In this document: positions 7,938 through 16,683 of the stretch, in pieces
Layout: each line of letters begins with the position of its first letter
Numbering within the stretch: position 1 is the stretch's first letter
NCBI GenBank assembly: GCA_030691545.1
Contig: JAUYEE010000333.1
Location: 1 to 51,716 of the forward strand
Direction: 5' to 3'
Length of the DNA stretch: 51,716 bases
Source: a bacterium
GTDB taxonomy: Bacteria; Auribacterota; JABMQX01
The notes under the pieces: generated by a model
Told to the model about the DNA's origin: nothing
Seen by the model: only the letters and a program-made list of their open reading frames with translations
Database searches by the model: none
Position numbers and translations under genes: made by a program

Positions 7938-8877
7938 AGAACAGGGTGTCCATATCCGGCAAGGCCTCGATAACGCCGAGATCCCGAAACAGCCGCAGTA
8001 CCTTCTCCGTCGCTGCCCGCTGAGCGAGGGTCACGCGCGAGAAGTACACCTGACTGATCCTCTGGGCCAAGCCTGGTTCCAACTGCGTGAAGGCTGCCAG
8101 CGGATCAGCCATAGTTCCAGGGCGACGCGATATCTTCTCCATCACGGCGTTGTTTGTTTTCACAAACAGGGCAGCCGTCTCTCGGCGTTTATTGACGAAC
8201 TCCGAGGAGATGCACACGCCCGACACAGGGAAAGGAGAGAAAAAGTGTTTGGTGATGGGGCTAGCCTCTAGGACTTTCGCAATGCCCTTGGACTCCGCAA
8301 TGCTGACCAGGGGCTCGAATGCAAATAACAGATCGACGGAACCCCCCTCCAGGGCGCCAAGTTGCGCGGACAAATCCAGTTTTTTGAAAACCACGCTCTC
8401 GCCGACTCCGTAGTCCTGCAGTATTCGCCGCGCGATCTTCTCCGCGAAGTTACCCGGAAAGCACCCGACACTCCCCTCCTTAAACTCAGCCAAGTCCTTT
8501 ATTGGCGAAGACTTGCGCGCCAAAAACGCCTCGAAGAAGTGGGTGTCATCGTTTCCGTGTATGGCAACGACCCGAAAACTGCCAGGGGCCTTCGCCAGGG
8601 CGTCTGCGATATTGTTCAGGGGGGGCGCGAAGAGCACGTCCACCTCGCCCCTCTGTAATGCGTACATGGCGGCGACCGCTGACTGGAACGGAACCAGTTT
8701 GCAGTCCAGACCGGCGTCCTTGTAAGCGCCAGTGTGCATCCCCACGTATAGGGGAGCGTTCGCCGCGAGCGGCTGGTAGCCGATTCTGATCTGGTGCTCC
8801 CTCTCCTTTCGGCACCCCGAAGGCAGAAGAAGCAGCCCAAGAGCCATCGCGAGAAAAGTCAGTGTTCCTCGCTTCAT
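7924..8877 (-). CDS. ABC transporter substrate-binding lipoprotein (NMT1/SsuA-like)
   Basis: A 317-aa protein from ATG 8877, chosen because GGAGGGAAG precedes it. The signal peptide ends in a lipobox LLLPSGC (Cys22), so it is membrane-anchored outside the cytoplasm. The mature part begins with RIGYQPLAANAPLYVGMHTGAYKDAGLD, the usual opening of NMT1/THI5-like and SsuA-like binding proteins, and has the matching VDVLFAPP and VDLLFAFEP segments. Such proteins bind small ligands (sulfonates, pyrimidines, nitrate and others). The Cys-rich motif of HMP-binding relatives is absent, so the ligand is open. First gene of the operon. Confidence 0.9.
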   Translation of the reverse strand: MKRGTLTFLAMALGLLLLPSGCRKEREHQIRIGYQPLAANAPLYVGMHTGAYKDAGLDCKLVPFQSAVAAMYALQRGEVDVLFAPPLNNIADALAKAPGSFRVVAIHGNDDTHFFEAFLARKSSPIKDLAEFKEGSVGCFPGNFAEKIARRILQDYGVGESVVFKKLDLSAQLGALEGGSVDLLFAFEPLVSIAESKGIAKVLEASPITKHFFSPFPVSGVCISSEFVNKRRETAALFVKTNNAVMEKISRRPGTMADPLAAFTQLEPGLAQRISQVYFSRVTLAQRAATEKVLRLFRDLGVIEALPDMDTLFYEAH

Positions 8878-9069
8878 GTGTCTTCCCTCCATGTCTTGCT
8901 CGCTTCTCTAGTCCGAACCCCTCCGTATTGTGCTCTGGGCTCGCGCCCGGAGGCGTGAAGCTCTACCCTTCGAAATGAGTAGCGTGTGGCCGGGGGCCCG
9001 TTTTGGCCCTCTGACGACAGCGCTCCCCCGTCCGGCACCTGAGCGCGGCACGTCCACGCCCCTCTTTCT

Positions 9070-9097
9070 AAGATACTCGCATGGGACAGATTGTCAA
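9070..9097 (-). promoter_or_regulatory. Promoter for the ABC transporter operon
   Basis: Minus strand TTGACA (9097-9092), 16-bp spacer, TATCTT (9075-9070): a full -35 and a reasonable -10 box, about 195 nt upstream of the lipoprotein start. The leader between them is GC-rich. I looked for TPP, cobalamin, SAM and guanidine riboswitch signatures and saw none. Confidence 0.6.
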
Positions 9098-9310
9098 CCA
9101 GAAATTGCCCCCATGTCCCTTCTCGGGGCCCTGCCCGACCGACGAAGCCAAGACGTGCTGAACGTCGCGCAGCCCCGAGCTCCTGACTCACGGCACCCGG
9201 GGCGCGGGGTCGCGTACGCGCGCGAAACCAAACAGAAAAATGATGACTTTCACGGGGAATCTTGCAACAATGCATTCCCAACACATTTGGAAAAGCATCC
9301 GGAGGTGCAC

Positions 9311-9328
9311 CCGGACAATTCAGTCCGG
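9311..9328 (+). other. Short hairpin in the ppdK leader
   Basis: CCGGAC (9311-9316), loop AATTCA, GTCCGG (9323-9328): a perfect 6-bp stem ending 19 bases before the ppdK Shine-Dalgarno. No T-run follows. It could influence ribosome access; the function is unproven. Confidence 0.35.
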
Positions 9329-9358
9329 AACGAGTCCTTAAACACGCGGAGGAGATTG

Positions 9359-12091
9359 ATGGCAAAGTACGTTTACACGTTCGGAGGAGGAAAAGCGGAA
9401 GGCAACGCGTCCATGAAGAACCTCTTAGGAGGGAAAGGCTCAAACCTCGGAGAGATGGCGGGATTGGGTATCCCCGTCCCGCCAGGGTTCACGATAACAA
9501 CCGAAGTCTGCACGTACTATTACGAGAACGACGGGAAATACCCTGAAGGGCTTGAGAAACAGGTTCAACAGGGCTTGCGCTACGTCGAAAAGGTGATGGG
9601 CGCCAAATTCGGCAACCGGCGGAATCCGTTGTTAGTTTCCGTCCGGTCCGGAGCGCGAGTCTCCATGCCGGGGATGATGGATACCGTCCTGAATCTGGGA
9701 TTAAATGATGAGACGATCCAGGGATTGATCGCCAAAACCAAGAATCCCCGAATGGCCTACGACAGCTACCGTCGCTTTGTTCAGATGTACGCCGACGTTG
9801 TCATGGGCGCCAAGGGTGACGAATTCGAGGAACTGATCCGGGGGAAGAAAAAGGAGAAAGGCGTCAAGGATGATACGGAGCTGACCGCCGAGGATTGGCA
9901 GGAGTTGGTGGGCAAGTTCAAAGAGGTCGTCCGCGAGAAGACAGGGAAGGATTTTCCGACGGACCCGAAGGAGCAACTCTGGGGAGCCATTGGAGCCGTG
10001 TTCCGCTCCTGGGACACCCCCCGCGCCGTCTCCTACCGGCAGCTTCATCACATCCCCGAGGACTGGGGAACGGCTGTGAGTGTCCAGGCGATGGTTTTTG
10101 GGAACATGGGCGAGTCCTCCGCGACCGGCGTCGCCTTCACCCGAGACCCATCCACGGGGGACAAGCGCTTTTTCGGCGAATTCCTCATCAACGCCCAGGG
10201 CGAGGATGTCGTCGCGGGCATCCGCACGCCGCACCCCATCACCATCGCCGGAAAGAGGGATTCCGGCTTGACCTCCCTTGAAGAGGAGATGCCGGAAATC
10301 TACCAGCAGTTGGTGCAGATTTACGAGAAGCTCGAACAGCATTACAAGGAAATGCAGGACATAGAGTTCACCATCCAGGAAGGCAAGCTCTATATGCTGC
10401 AAACCCGAACCGGCAAGCGAACCGGCTTCGCCGCGATCCGCATCGCTGTGGACATGGTGGATGAAGGGCTGATTGACCAGGAGGAGGCCCTGAAGAGAGT
10501 CGAGCCGGCGCAGCTTCTCCAGTTGCTCGCCCCCATCTTTGAAACGGAAGCCAAGCAGAAAGCCGTCGAGGAAGGAAGGTTGCTCGCGAAAGGACTCAAC
10601 GCCGGACCCGGCGCCGCTTGCGGCAGGGTCGTCTTTTCGGCGGAGAAAGCTGTGGAAATGGCCCGCAAGGGGGAAAAGGTGATCCTGACCCGAACCGAAA
10701 CCTCCCCCGAAGACATCTCGGGTATGGCAAAGGCTGCCGGCATTCTCACTTCGACCGGCGGGACGACCTCGCACGCCGCCGTTGTGGCTCGCGGCATGGG
10801 CAAGAGCTGCATCGTCGGCTGCGGCGCCCTGAACATTGACTATGCCACGGGCACCATCACCGTCCGCGACAAGGTTATCAAGGAGGGCGATTATGTCTCC
10901 ATTGACGGAACGACCGGCGAGGTCATCTTGGGTCAGTTGCCGACCATCCCGTCCGAGGTAATCCAGGTCCTCGTCCAGAAGACCAAGAAGCCGGAGGAGT
11001 CGAGAGTCTATCAACAGTTTGACGAGCTGATGACTTGGGCCGACAAGCACCGCAAGCTCGGCATCCGCACCAACGCCGACACGCCGGGGGACGCCGCCGT
11101 CGCCCGGAAGTTTGGGGCGGAGGGAATCGGCTTGACCCGGACTGAGCACATGTTCTTCGAGGGCGACCGGATTGACGCCGTGCGGGAGATGATCCTCGCA
11201 GAAGATTCCGAAGGGAGAAAGAGGGCTCTGGCGAAGATTATGCCCATGCAGAAAGAGGATTTCATCGGGATTTTTGAGGCGATGGAAGGGCTGCCGGTGA
11301 CCATCCGTACTCTGGACCCTCCTCTGCACGAGTTCCTTCCACACACGGACAAGGAAATCGAAGAGCTTGCCGGCCAGATGGGCGTCGAGGCGAAAAGGCT
11401 GAAACAGAAAGTCCAGAGCCTCCACGAAGCCAACCCCATGCTCGGGCATCGAGGATGCAGACTCGGAATTGCCTATCCCGAGATCACCGAAATGCAGGCC
11501 CGGGCGATCGTCGAAGCCGCTTGCGAGTTGATCAAGAAAGGAAAGAAGGTCGAGCCGGAAATCATGATCCCCCTCGTCGGGCACATCAACGAGCTCAGAG
11601 GACAGAAGGAGATCGTTGACAGGGTGGCGAAGGAGACCGCCGAGAAGTATGGCGTCGCGATCGAGTATAAGGTCGGCACCATGATCGAATTGCCAAGAGC
11701 CGCTCTCACGGCCGACCAGGTCGCGTTAGAGGCAGAGTTCTTCTCCTTTGGGACCAATGACCTGACCCAGACCACCTTCGGTATCAGCCGCGACGACGCG
11801 GGAACTTTTCTCCCCATGTACGTCGAGAAGAGAATTCTTCCCCACGACCCATTTCAGTCCATTGACCGGGATGGCGTCGGGGCGCTTATGAAGATCGGCG
11901 TCGAGAAAGGCCGAGCCACACGACCCGACCTCAAAATCGGCATTTGCGGTGAGCACGGCGGCGACCCGGACTCCGTCGAGTTCTGTCATGAAATTGGCTT
12001 GAACTACGTGAGCTGCTCGCCGTATCGTGTGCCGATCGCCCGTTTGGCCGCGGCGAGGGCGAATCTCGGTGTGGAAGCGGCGGTTGATTGA
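9359..12091 (+). CDS. ppdK: Pyruvate, phosphate dikinase
   Basis: Interconverts pyruvate + ATP + Pi and PEP + AMP + PPi in the cytoplasm; it can serve glycolysis or gluconeogenesis. The ATG at 9359 follows GGAGGAG and gives 910 aa, the normal size; the frame is open further upstream but that part is not PPDK-like. Domains in order: the ATP-grasp N-terminal part starting [28 protein letters not shown]; the swivelling phospho-His domain with [16 protein letters not shown]; and the C-terminal PEP/pyruvate TIM barrel with [11 protein letters not shown] and the catalytic Cys in [10 protein letters not shown]. Divergent from the ABC operon. Confidence 0.97.
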   Translation: MAKYVYTFGGGKAEGNASMKNLLGGKGSNLGEMAGLGIPVPPGFTITTEVCTYYYENDGKYPEGLEKQVQQGLRYVEKVMGAKFGNRRNPLLVSVRSGARVSMPGMMDTVLNLGLNDETIQGLIAKTKNPRMAYDSYRRFVQMYADVVMGAKGDEFEELIRGKKKEKGVKDDTELTAEDWQELVGKFKEVVREKTGKDFPTDPKEQLWGAIGAVFRSWDTPRAVSYRQLHHIPEDWGTAVSVQAMVFGNMGESSATGVAFTRDPSTGDKRFFGEFLINAQGEDVVAGIRTPHPITIAGKRDSGLTSLEEEMPEIYQQLVQIYEKLEQHYKEMQDIEFTIQEGKLYMLQTRTGKRTGFAAIRIAVDMVDEGLIDQEEALKRVEPAQLLQLLAPIFETEAKQKAVEEGRLLAKGLNAGPGAACGRVVFSAEKAVEMARKGEKVILTRTETSPEDISGMAKAAGILTSTGGTTSHAAVVARGMGKSCIVGCGALNIDYATGTITVRDKVIKEGDYVSIDGTTGEVILGQLPTIPSEVIQVLVQKTKKPEESRVYQQFDELMTWADKHRKLGIRTNADTPGDAAVARKFGAEGIGLTRTEHMFFEGDRIDAVREMILAEDSEGRKRALAKIMPMQKEDFIGIFEAMEGLPVTIRTLDPPLHEFLPHTDKEIEELAGQMGVEAKRLKQKVQSLHEANPMLGHRGCRLGIAYPEITEMQARAIVEAACELIKKGKKVEPEIMIPLVGHINELRGQKEIVDRVAKETAEKYGVAIEYKVGTMIELPRAALTADQVALEAEFFSFGTNDLTQTTFGISRDDAGTFLPMYVEKRILPHDPFQSIDRDGVGALMKIGVEKGRATRPDLKIGICGEHGGDPDSVEFCHEIGLNYVSCSPYRVPIARLAAARANLGVEAAVD

Positions 12092-12317
12092 CGTATCTCG
12101 TAGAAGACAGTGCGCGGTCGAAAGCTCGGTTGGCGGAGAACGGCGCGCGCTGTTTCGTCGTCTCGTGGTTGTCGGTCCGCAATCTTGCGCGGAGCGCTCC
12201 TGTCGCAAAAGAGACGGCTCGCAGCCAGCGACAGAGCGGCGCCATGGTATCGCAAGAGATATTGATATTGGATGCATGTTCCTCACATGCTCAAGCGGGT
12301 GTGACTTGTGACAGCGT

Positions 12318-13148
12318 ATGGTTGAAGAGAAGTTTGATCCCGTTGAAGCTTATCTCAATGACATCGGCGATATCCCCCGCCTGAGCGAACAGGAGGAAAA
12401 ACAATTATTCGCACGGCTTGGCCGTGGGGACAAGAAAGCGAGAAACGCCATCGTGCAATCCAATCTCCGCCTCGTCGTCAAAATCGCCAAGAAGTACTCC
12501 AAGCTGGGGCTCCCTCTGACGGACTTGATCGAGGAAGGAAACCTCGGTCTGGTCAGGGCGGCGGAGAAGTTCGACCTCACCAAGGGGTGCAAATTCTCCA
12601 CCTACGCTTCCTGGTGGATCAAGCAGTTCATCATGCGAGCCCTTGCCAATCAGGGTAAAACCATCCGCCTCCCCGTCTATATGGTGGACCGCATCGCCCG
12701 CATCGAGCGGGCTGTCCGTAAGTTCAAGAGCCAGTTCAGCAGGAATCCCTCCACGGCCGAAATCGCCGAGATGGTCGCCCTCCCTGAGGAAAAGGTTGCT
12801 GAAATATTCCAGATTGCTCGCACCACCGAGTCCATCAGTGCTCAGCTCGGCGAAGGCCAGGAGGTCATAGATACCCTCGAAGACGTCTCCGCCATGCGAG
12901 CCGAGAAAGTCATCGCCCACGTCATGCTCCAGGAAGAGCTCATTGACCTCCTCAGCCATCTCAAACCCCGGGAGATGCAGCTCCTCTCCATGAGATACGG
13001 CCTCGACGGCGAGCCCCCGATGAAGTTGAAAGAAATCGGCGACCAGTTGAACATATCCCGTGAGAGAGTGCGGCAAATCGAGCAGGTCGCCCTCCACAAG
13101 CTCAAGAAAATCATGAAAGCCAAGCATATTCTGTACGCCGATTTCTGA
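12318..13148 (+). CDS. RNA polymerase sigma-70 family factor (RpoD/RpoS-like, no region 1.1)
   Basis: 276 aa. The first in-frame ATG after a TGA at 12309 is the start; there is no strong ribosome-binding site. Region 1.2 is DPVEAYLNDIGDIPRLSEQEE; region 2 includes NLRLVVKIAKKY and GLPLTDLIEEGNLGLVRAAEKFD, then KFSTYASWWIKQFI (2.3-2.4, DNA melting and -10 recognition). Region 3 is present, and region 4.2 is MKLKEIGDQLNISRERVRQIEQVAL (-35 recognition). The short size and missing region 1.1 point to a group 2-type factor (RpoS/SigB-like) or to the minimal primary sigma of this lineage. It lies between ppdK and an ICMT-like gene. Confidence 0.92.
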   Translation: MVEEKFDPVEAYLNDIGDIPRLSEQEEKQLFARLGRGDKKARNAIVQSNLRLVVKIAKKYSKLGLPLTDLIEEGNLGLVRAAEKFDLTKGCKFSTYASWWIKQFIMRALANQGKTIRLPVYMVDRIARIERAVRKFKSQFSRNPSTAEIAEMVALPEEKVAEIFQIARTTESISAQLGEGQEVIDTLEDVSAMRAEKVIAHVMLQEELIDLLSHLKPREMQLLSMRYGLDGEPPMKLKEIGDQLNISRERVRQIEQVALHKLKKIMKAKHILYADF

Positions 13149-13249
13149 GGCGCCGCTGGGGCGATTTGCCGTCTGGCGGAAAGCCGCAGTAGCTTGCTCC
13201 GGATGCGCCAGGCAGATCGAATGTTAAAGCGAGATTGGGAGACAGACCA

Positions 13250-13885
13250 ATGAGCCAGAGAGCCGCCGCCGTTGTCCGGGCTGCACAGAAAAGCCGCATT
13301 ATCGTCTCGAGGGTCATGGTGGGACTTCTGTTCCCCCTTCTTCTGATTACACCCCTCACCTGGACCGAAAGCGACTCTCTTGGTTTCGCCGTGGAGACAA
13401 CTGGCTTTTTCCTGATCATCACCGGGGCCTTTGGACGCATGTGGGCCTCACTCTACGTCGCGGGTAAGAAGGGGAAGGAACTCGTCACGACGGGACCTTT
13501 TTCGATCTGCCGAAATCCTCTTTACGTTTCGAGCCTTCTGATCGGACTTGGCATCGTCGCCGCGTTTCAAAACCTCCTTCTTGTTATCCCGCTGGTTTTG
13601 TTTCATCTTGGCTGTTACTTCTTCACGATTCTCGCCGAGGAACGGGAACTGGCGATGCGCTTTGGCGACGAATACGAGAGCTACCGAAAGGCGGTCCCAC
13701 GATTGCTTCCAGCGCTGTCGCAATATCGCCGCGGCGCCGACACCAACGGGTGCATGCTGATCAGCGAAGGGCGCGTTCTGAAGTGCCTGTTCGAGTCCGC
13801 TTTGTTCGCACTGCTTATTGTCGTCGCGGAACTCATCGAACAACTGCACGTGTGGGGCTTGCTGCCCCTGCTTTTTCGCCACTGA
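13250..13885 (+). CDS. Membrane methyltransferase of the ICMT/PEMT type
   Basis: 211 aa. ATG 13250 is chosen because GGGAGA lies just upstream. Four to five hydrophobic helices are visible. The C-terminal half carries the family block GPFSICRNPLYVSSLL (about residues 84-99) and EERELAMRFGDEYESYRKAVPRLLP (about 130-154), which bind SAM in isoprenylcysteine carboxyl methyltransferases and phospholipid methyltransferases. The bacterial substrate is unknown; lipids are likely. The family block is followed by another hydrophobic stretch near the C-terminus (about 180-205). It starts about 100 bp downstream of the sigma gene and could be co-transcribed. Confidence 0.82.
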   Translation: MSQRAAAVVRAAQKSRIIVSRVMVGLLFPLLLITPLTWTESDSLGFAVETTGFFLIITGAFGRMWASLYVAGKKGKELVTTGPFSICRNPLYVSSLLIGLGIVAAFQNLLLVIPLVLFHLGCYFFTILAEERELAMRFGDEYESYRKAVPRLLPALSQYRRGADTNGCMLISEGRVLKCLFESALFALLIVVAELIEQLHVWGLLPLLFRH

Positions 13886-13889
13886 TGTG

Positions 13890-13904
13890 GCGCGGGCCCC
13901 GCGC
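13890..13904 (+). terminator. GC hairpin right after the ICMT-like gene
   Basis: GCGCGG (13890-13895), GCC loop, CCGCGC (13899-13904), four bases after the stop codon. No T-tract follows, so it is a weak terminator candidate or a 3'-end stabiliser. Confidence 0.3.
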
Positions 13905-14092
13905 GGGACCAGCGTTGAGACGGGTTACGTCCCCGCGTCCGATCGCGGCTGTCGTCCTGCTGAGTCAGCGCACCGAGGTCGCAAACGTGTCTTGCGAAAA
14001 ACACTGCCGCGTCCGAGCGTTCGCAGGCAGAGAATGGTGGGGCAACGAACGAGCCCCATTTCAGCGTAACCTCGTCGGGAGGTATTCGTTCC

Positions 14093-14623
14093 ATGGCTGA
14101 GTTAAGCGAGAAGTTGCGACGCACAATTCGCGATGTCCCCGATTTCCCCAAGCCGGGGATCATCTTCAAGGACATCACGCCGGTTCTCAAATCCCCCGAG
14201 CTTTTCCGCAAGGTGATTCAGGCCTTTTGCGACAGGTATCGTGAAAAAGGAGTCACCGCCATCGTCGCCATCGAATCTCGCGGTTTCATTTTCGGCGGGG
14301 CGTTAGCCGAGCGGATGGGTGTTCCCTTCGTCCCCGTCCGAAAAAAAAGCAAGCTTCCTTACAAGACCGTTTCGGCGACCTACGAACTCGAATACGGCAC
14401 GGACAGCGTGGAGATGCACGCCGACGCTCTGGGCCAGGGGGATAGAGTCGTCGTCCTCGATGACCTTGTCGCGACCGGAGGAACCGCCCAGGCCACTGCA
14501 CGGCTTTGTGAGCAACTCGGTGCCGAAGTCGTCGAACTCGCTTTCGTCATCGAACTTGCTTTCCTGCATCCTCGCAAGAAGCTGAGCAAATATCCCGTTT
14601 TCTCACTGGTCACCTTCGACTGA
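14093..14623 (+). CDS. apt: Adenine phosphoribosyltransferase
   Basis: Salvages adenine with PRPP to AMP in the cytoplasm. 176 aa, typical length. It starts with IRDVPDFPKPGIIFKDITPVL, the Apt hallmark; the adenine site is AIESRGFIFGGALA and the PRPP-binding loop is VVVLDDLVATGGTAQA (about residues 117-132). GGGAGG lies before ATG 14093. A 207-bp spacer separates it from the preceding gene; it probably has its own promoter. Confidence 0.96.
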   Translation: MAELSEKLRRTIRDVPDFPKPGIIFKDITPVLKSPELFRKVIQAFCDRYREKGVTAIVAIESRGFIFGGALAERMGVPFVPVRKKSKLPYKTVSATYELEYGTDSVEMHADALGQGDRVVVLDDLVATGGTAQATARLCEQLGAEVVELAFVIELAFLHPRKKLSKYPVFSLVTFD

Positions 14624-14806
14624 TCGGGTTGCGGGATAGAGACCGACGAGGTCTGATTTCTGAAACGTCACCGCGTTTTTCTCGCTGTACGACGGATGCT
14701 TCGGCTGTCTTGCGGTGTAGCGCGTTGTTGTTGGAGAAAGGCGAGAGAGTCCGCTGCGGCAGACGGAAACGGCTACCGTGACACAGACCGCAGAAGAAGT
14801 GGAGCC

Positions 14807-14917
14807 ATGCGCACCCTCACGGTACTATCAATCTTTTTCAGGATTCTGTTTGTCTCATTCCCCGCGCTGGGATGGGATCGGCCTGAAGAGACGACAGGGC
14901 TGGTGAAATTGGCATAG
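14807..14917 (+). CDS. Possible small ORF with signal-peptide-like N-terminus
   Basis: ATG 14807 after GTGGAG encodes 36 aa: MRTLTVLSIFFRILFVSFPAL and a short polar tail, ending in TAG 14 bp before the next gene. The hydrophobic start and close spacing make it a plausible small secreted or membrane peptide, or the remnant of a longer gene. No family is recognised. Confidence 0.3.
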   Translation: MRTLTVLSIFFRILFVSFPALGWDRPEETTGLVKLA

Positions 14918-14931
14918 GAGAGGTCGGGAGA

Positions 14932-15318
14932 ATGGGTTTCGAAGAGTTCGCATGGCGTACCGTTGTGCTGGCGGCGGTCAATGCGTTCGTCATGTGGCTT
15001 GCCATCAAGTTGTTTGATTCCGGGAACGAACGGAACGAGCCCGTGGCGGCGGTCCTCTGGTCCATTCCTGTCTCGGCGCTCGTTCACTTCGGATTCTTGT
15101 TTCGCTGGCCGTACAGTCGGTACCCGTTCTCCCTGTTCGGATTCGTCGTCTTCTACGCCGCACTTCTGAAATGGTACGACTTGGAGATCGGGCAGACGCT
15201 GAAGGTGGCAGTCGTTACACTGGGCCTTGACGTGGCTGCTTATATCGTTTTCACCCGGATTGGCATTCTTCCGCCATTTGAGACCGCATCCGTTTTCCTG
15301 CGCACGTTCCCCGCGTAG
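14932..15318 (+). CDS. Small integral membrane protein, unknown function
   Basis: A 128-aa protein with four hydrophobic segments (about residues 10-27, 40-57, 66-80 and 90-110) and AGGAGAGGTCGGGAGA before the ATG. No conserved catalytic motif is seen. The arrangement resembles small 4-TM inner-membrane proteins of unknown role. Its 3' end is convergent with pmbA, 24 bp apart. Confidence 0.65.
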   Translation: MGFEEFAWRTVVLAAVNAFVMWLAIKLFDSGNERNEPVAAVLWSIPVSALVHFGFLFRWPYSRYPFSLFGFVVFYAALLKWYDLEIGQTLKVAVVTLGLDVAAYIVFTRIGILPPFETASVFLRTFPA

Positions 15319-15342
15319 GGCTTCAGGAATCGGTGCGATGGT

Positions 15343-16683
15343 TCAGGTGCTGATCATGAGGTCGTTGGCGCAGAGGTAGGGGAAGACGTTGGTCGTCGCG
15401 CCGGAGGCGACGCGCTCAGTGTCACGCGAGACTCCAACGACGTTGTCGCGAAAAATCTCGTAGAAGTTGCCCGAAACCATGGCGTTCTTGATTCTCCCGA
15501 CGATCTTCCCTTTGTTGATCCTGTAAGCCAGCATCAGGTTGGCCGAGAAATCCCCCGAAAGAAGATTCCCAGTGAAAAGCCCCATCATCAGGTCCACGAC
15601 GACGCCGTCCTCAACCTCGCCCAGGATCTCTCCATAGCTCCGTTCGGCGGGCGAGAGAAGCCAGTTTGTGCTCTGGGGAGCCGGAGGGGACTCGTAGGAC
15701 TGCCAGCCGGTGTACCGGTCGAAGCGAAAGCCGTTGCCGGACGGAGCGACGTTTAGCTTCGGCGCCGTGCGAAGGTCAACGGCAAAGCATCTCAGAACTC
15801 CGTGGTCAACAACCGTTTTTCGGCCCAGGGGCGTCCCCTCGTCATCGAACGGAGCCGAGCCGACGCCCTCCTCGAGCAGTCCGTCTTCTATGACGGTTAG
15901 TTTCTCGCTGAGAATTCTCGCGCCCAGTTTGTCTCGAATTGGCGATGTCCCCTTTTCGACATTCTTCCCGTTGATGCCCATGCGCAGAACGTCAAACAAT
16001 GCACAAGCTGCTCGCGGGGTAAATACCACTGTCTTCGGCCCGCCCTCGAACGGAACAGTCGTACGACTCATCTCGAAGTCCGCAATAACCCGTTCAGTCA
16101 GCTCGTCCACAGCAACCGACGCGCTCGTGCTCGCCGCGTCCCGATAGCAAAACAGGATGTTCGTTCCGACGATGAGTTGCCCGCCGACGCTTCCCGACAA
16201 CAGCGTCTTTCGATACTCCGCATCCAACCCTGTCGTGTTCTTGACTCGGATCCGCATCTCCCCTTTTCCGATTCCGCCGAACGCGAGGACTGATGGGTCA
16301 TATTCGTTCAGCCTTCGAATCGCATTCTCAGCAGATTCCGCCATCGCCTCCGGCTGCAACTTGCTGACTGCCTCGTCTTCCATTTTCAGCCCGTTCTTTT
16401 CAGGACGCACTGACGGAAAAGCTATCTCCGTTTTTTCGCACTGCCACGCCGACTCGACAGCCTGTCGCGCCATCTCGCGAGCTTTGCCCATATCCGACGC
16501 TGTCGCGAAACCAATCCTTCCGTCAGCAACCACCCGGATCGCCATCCCGCGAGACTGGCTCGAGTCCACCGATTTCAACCGGCTATCCTCGAACCTGACG
16601 CTGCCCGTGCTTGTTTCCTGCCAGAACACTTCGCTCTCGTGCGCCCCGTAGGCTTGAGCTTTTTCCATCACGTCGTCCAGCAT
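15343..16683 (-). CDS. pmbA: TldE/PmbA-type subunit of the TldD-TldE protease
   Basis: 446 aa. TldE (PmbA) pairs with TldD to form a heteromeric metalloprotease that cuts unfolded peptides (known from microcin B17 maturation and CcdA degradation). The family pattern is visible: ESEVFWQETSTGSVRFEDSRLKSVDSSQS at the start, SRGMAIRVVADGRIGFAT, and a C-terminal block with NWLLSPAERSYGEIL, VVDLMMGLFTG and GDFSANLMLAYRINKGKIVG. It lacks the HExxxH zinc motif, as expected for this subunit. GGAGGTGA precedes the ATG; the tldD stop directly abuts the start. Confidence 0.93.
   Translation of the reverse strand: MLDDVMEKAQAYGAHESEVFWQETSTGSVRFEDSRLKSVDSSQSRGMAIRVVADGRIGFATASDMGKAREMARQAVESAWQCEKTEIAFPSVRPEKNGLKMEDEAVSKLQPEAMAESAENAIRRLNEYDPSVLAFGGIGKGEMRIRVKNTTGLDAEYRKTLLSGSVGGQLIVGTNILFCYRDAASTSASVAVDELTERVIADFEMSRTTVPFEGGPKTVVFTPRAACALFDVLRMGINGKNVEKGTSPIRDKLGARILSEKLTVIEDGLLEEGVGSAPFDDEGTPLGRKTVVDHGVLRCFAVDLRTAPKLNVAPSGNGFRFDRYTGWQSYESPPAPQSTNWLLSPAERSYGEILGEVEDGVVVDLMMGLFTGNLLSGDFSANLMLAYRINKGKIVGRIKNAMVSGNFYEIFRDNVVGVSRDTERVASGATTNVFPYLCANDLMIST

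Noticed and set aside
8878..9097. Possible riboswitch in the ABC operon leader
   Set aside because: TPP, cobalamin, SAM-I and guanidine signatures were sought and not found; the leader is only GC-rich.
9701..11584. 627-codon open frame on the minus strand
   Set aside because: It is antisense to ppdK in a GC-rich gene; the sequence has no family resemblance and the plus-strand PPDK motifs are unmistakable.
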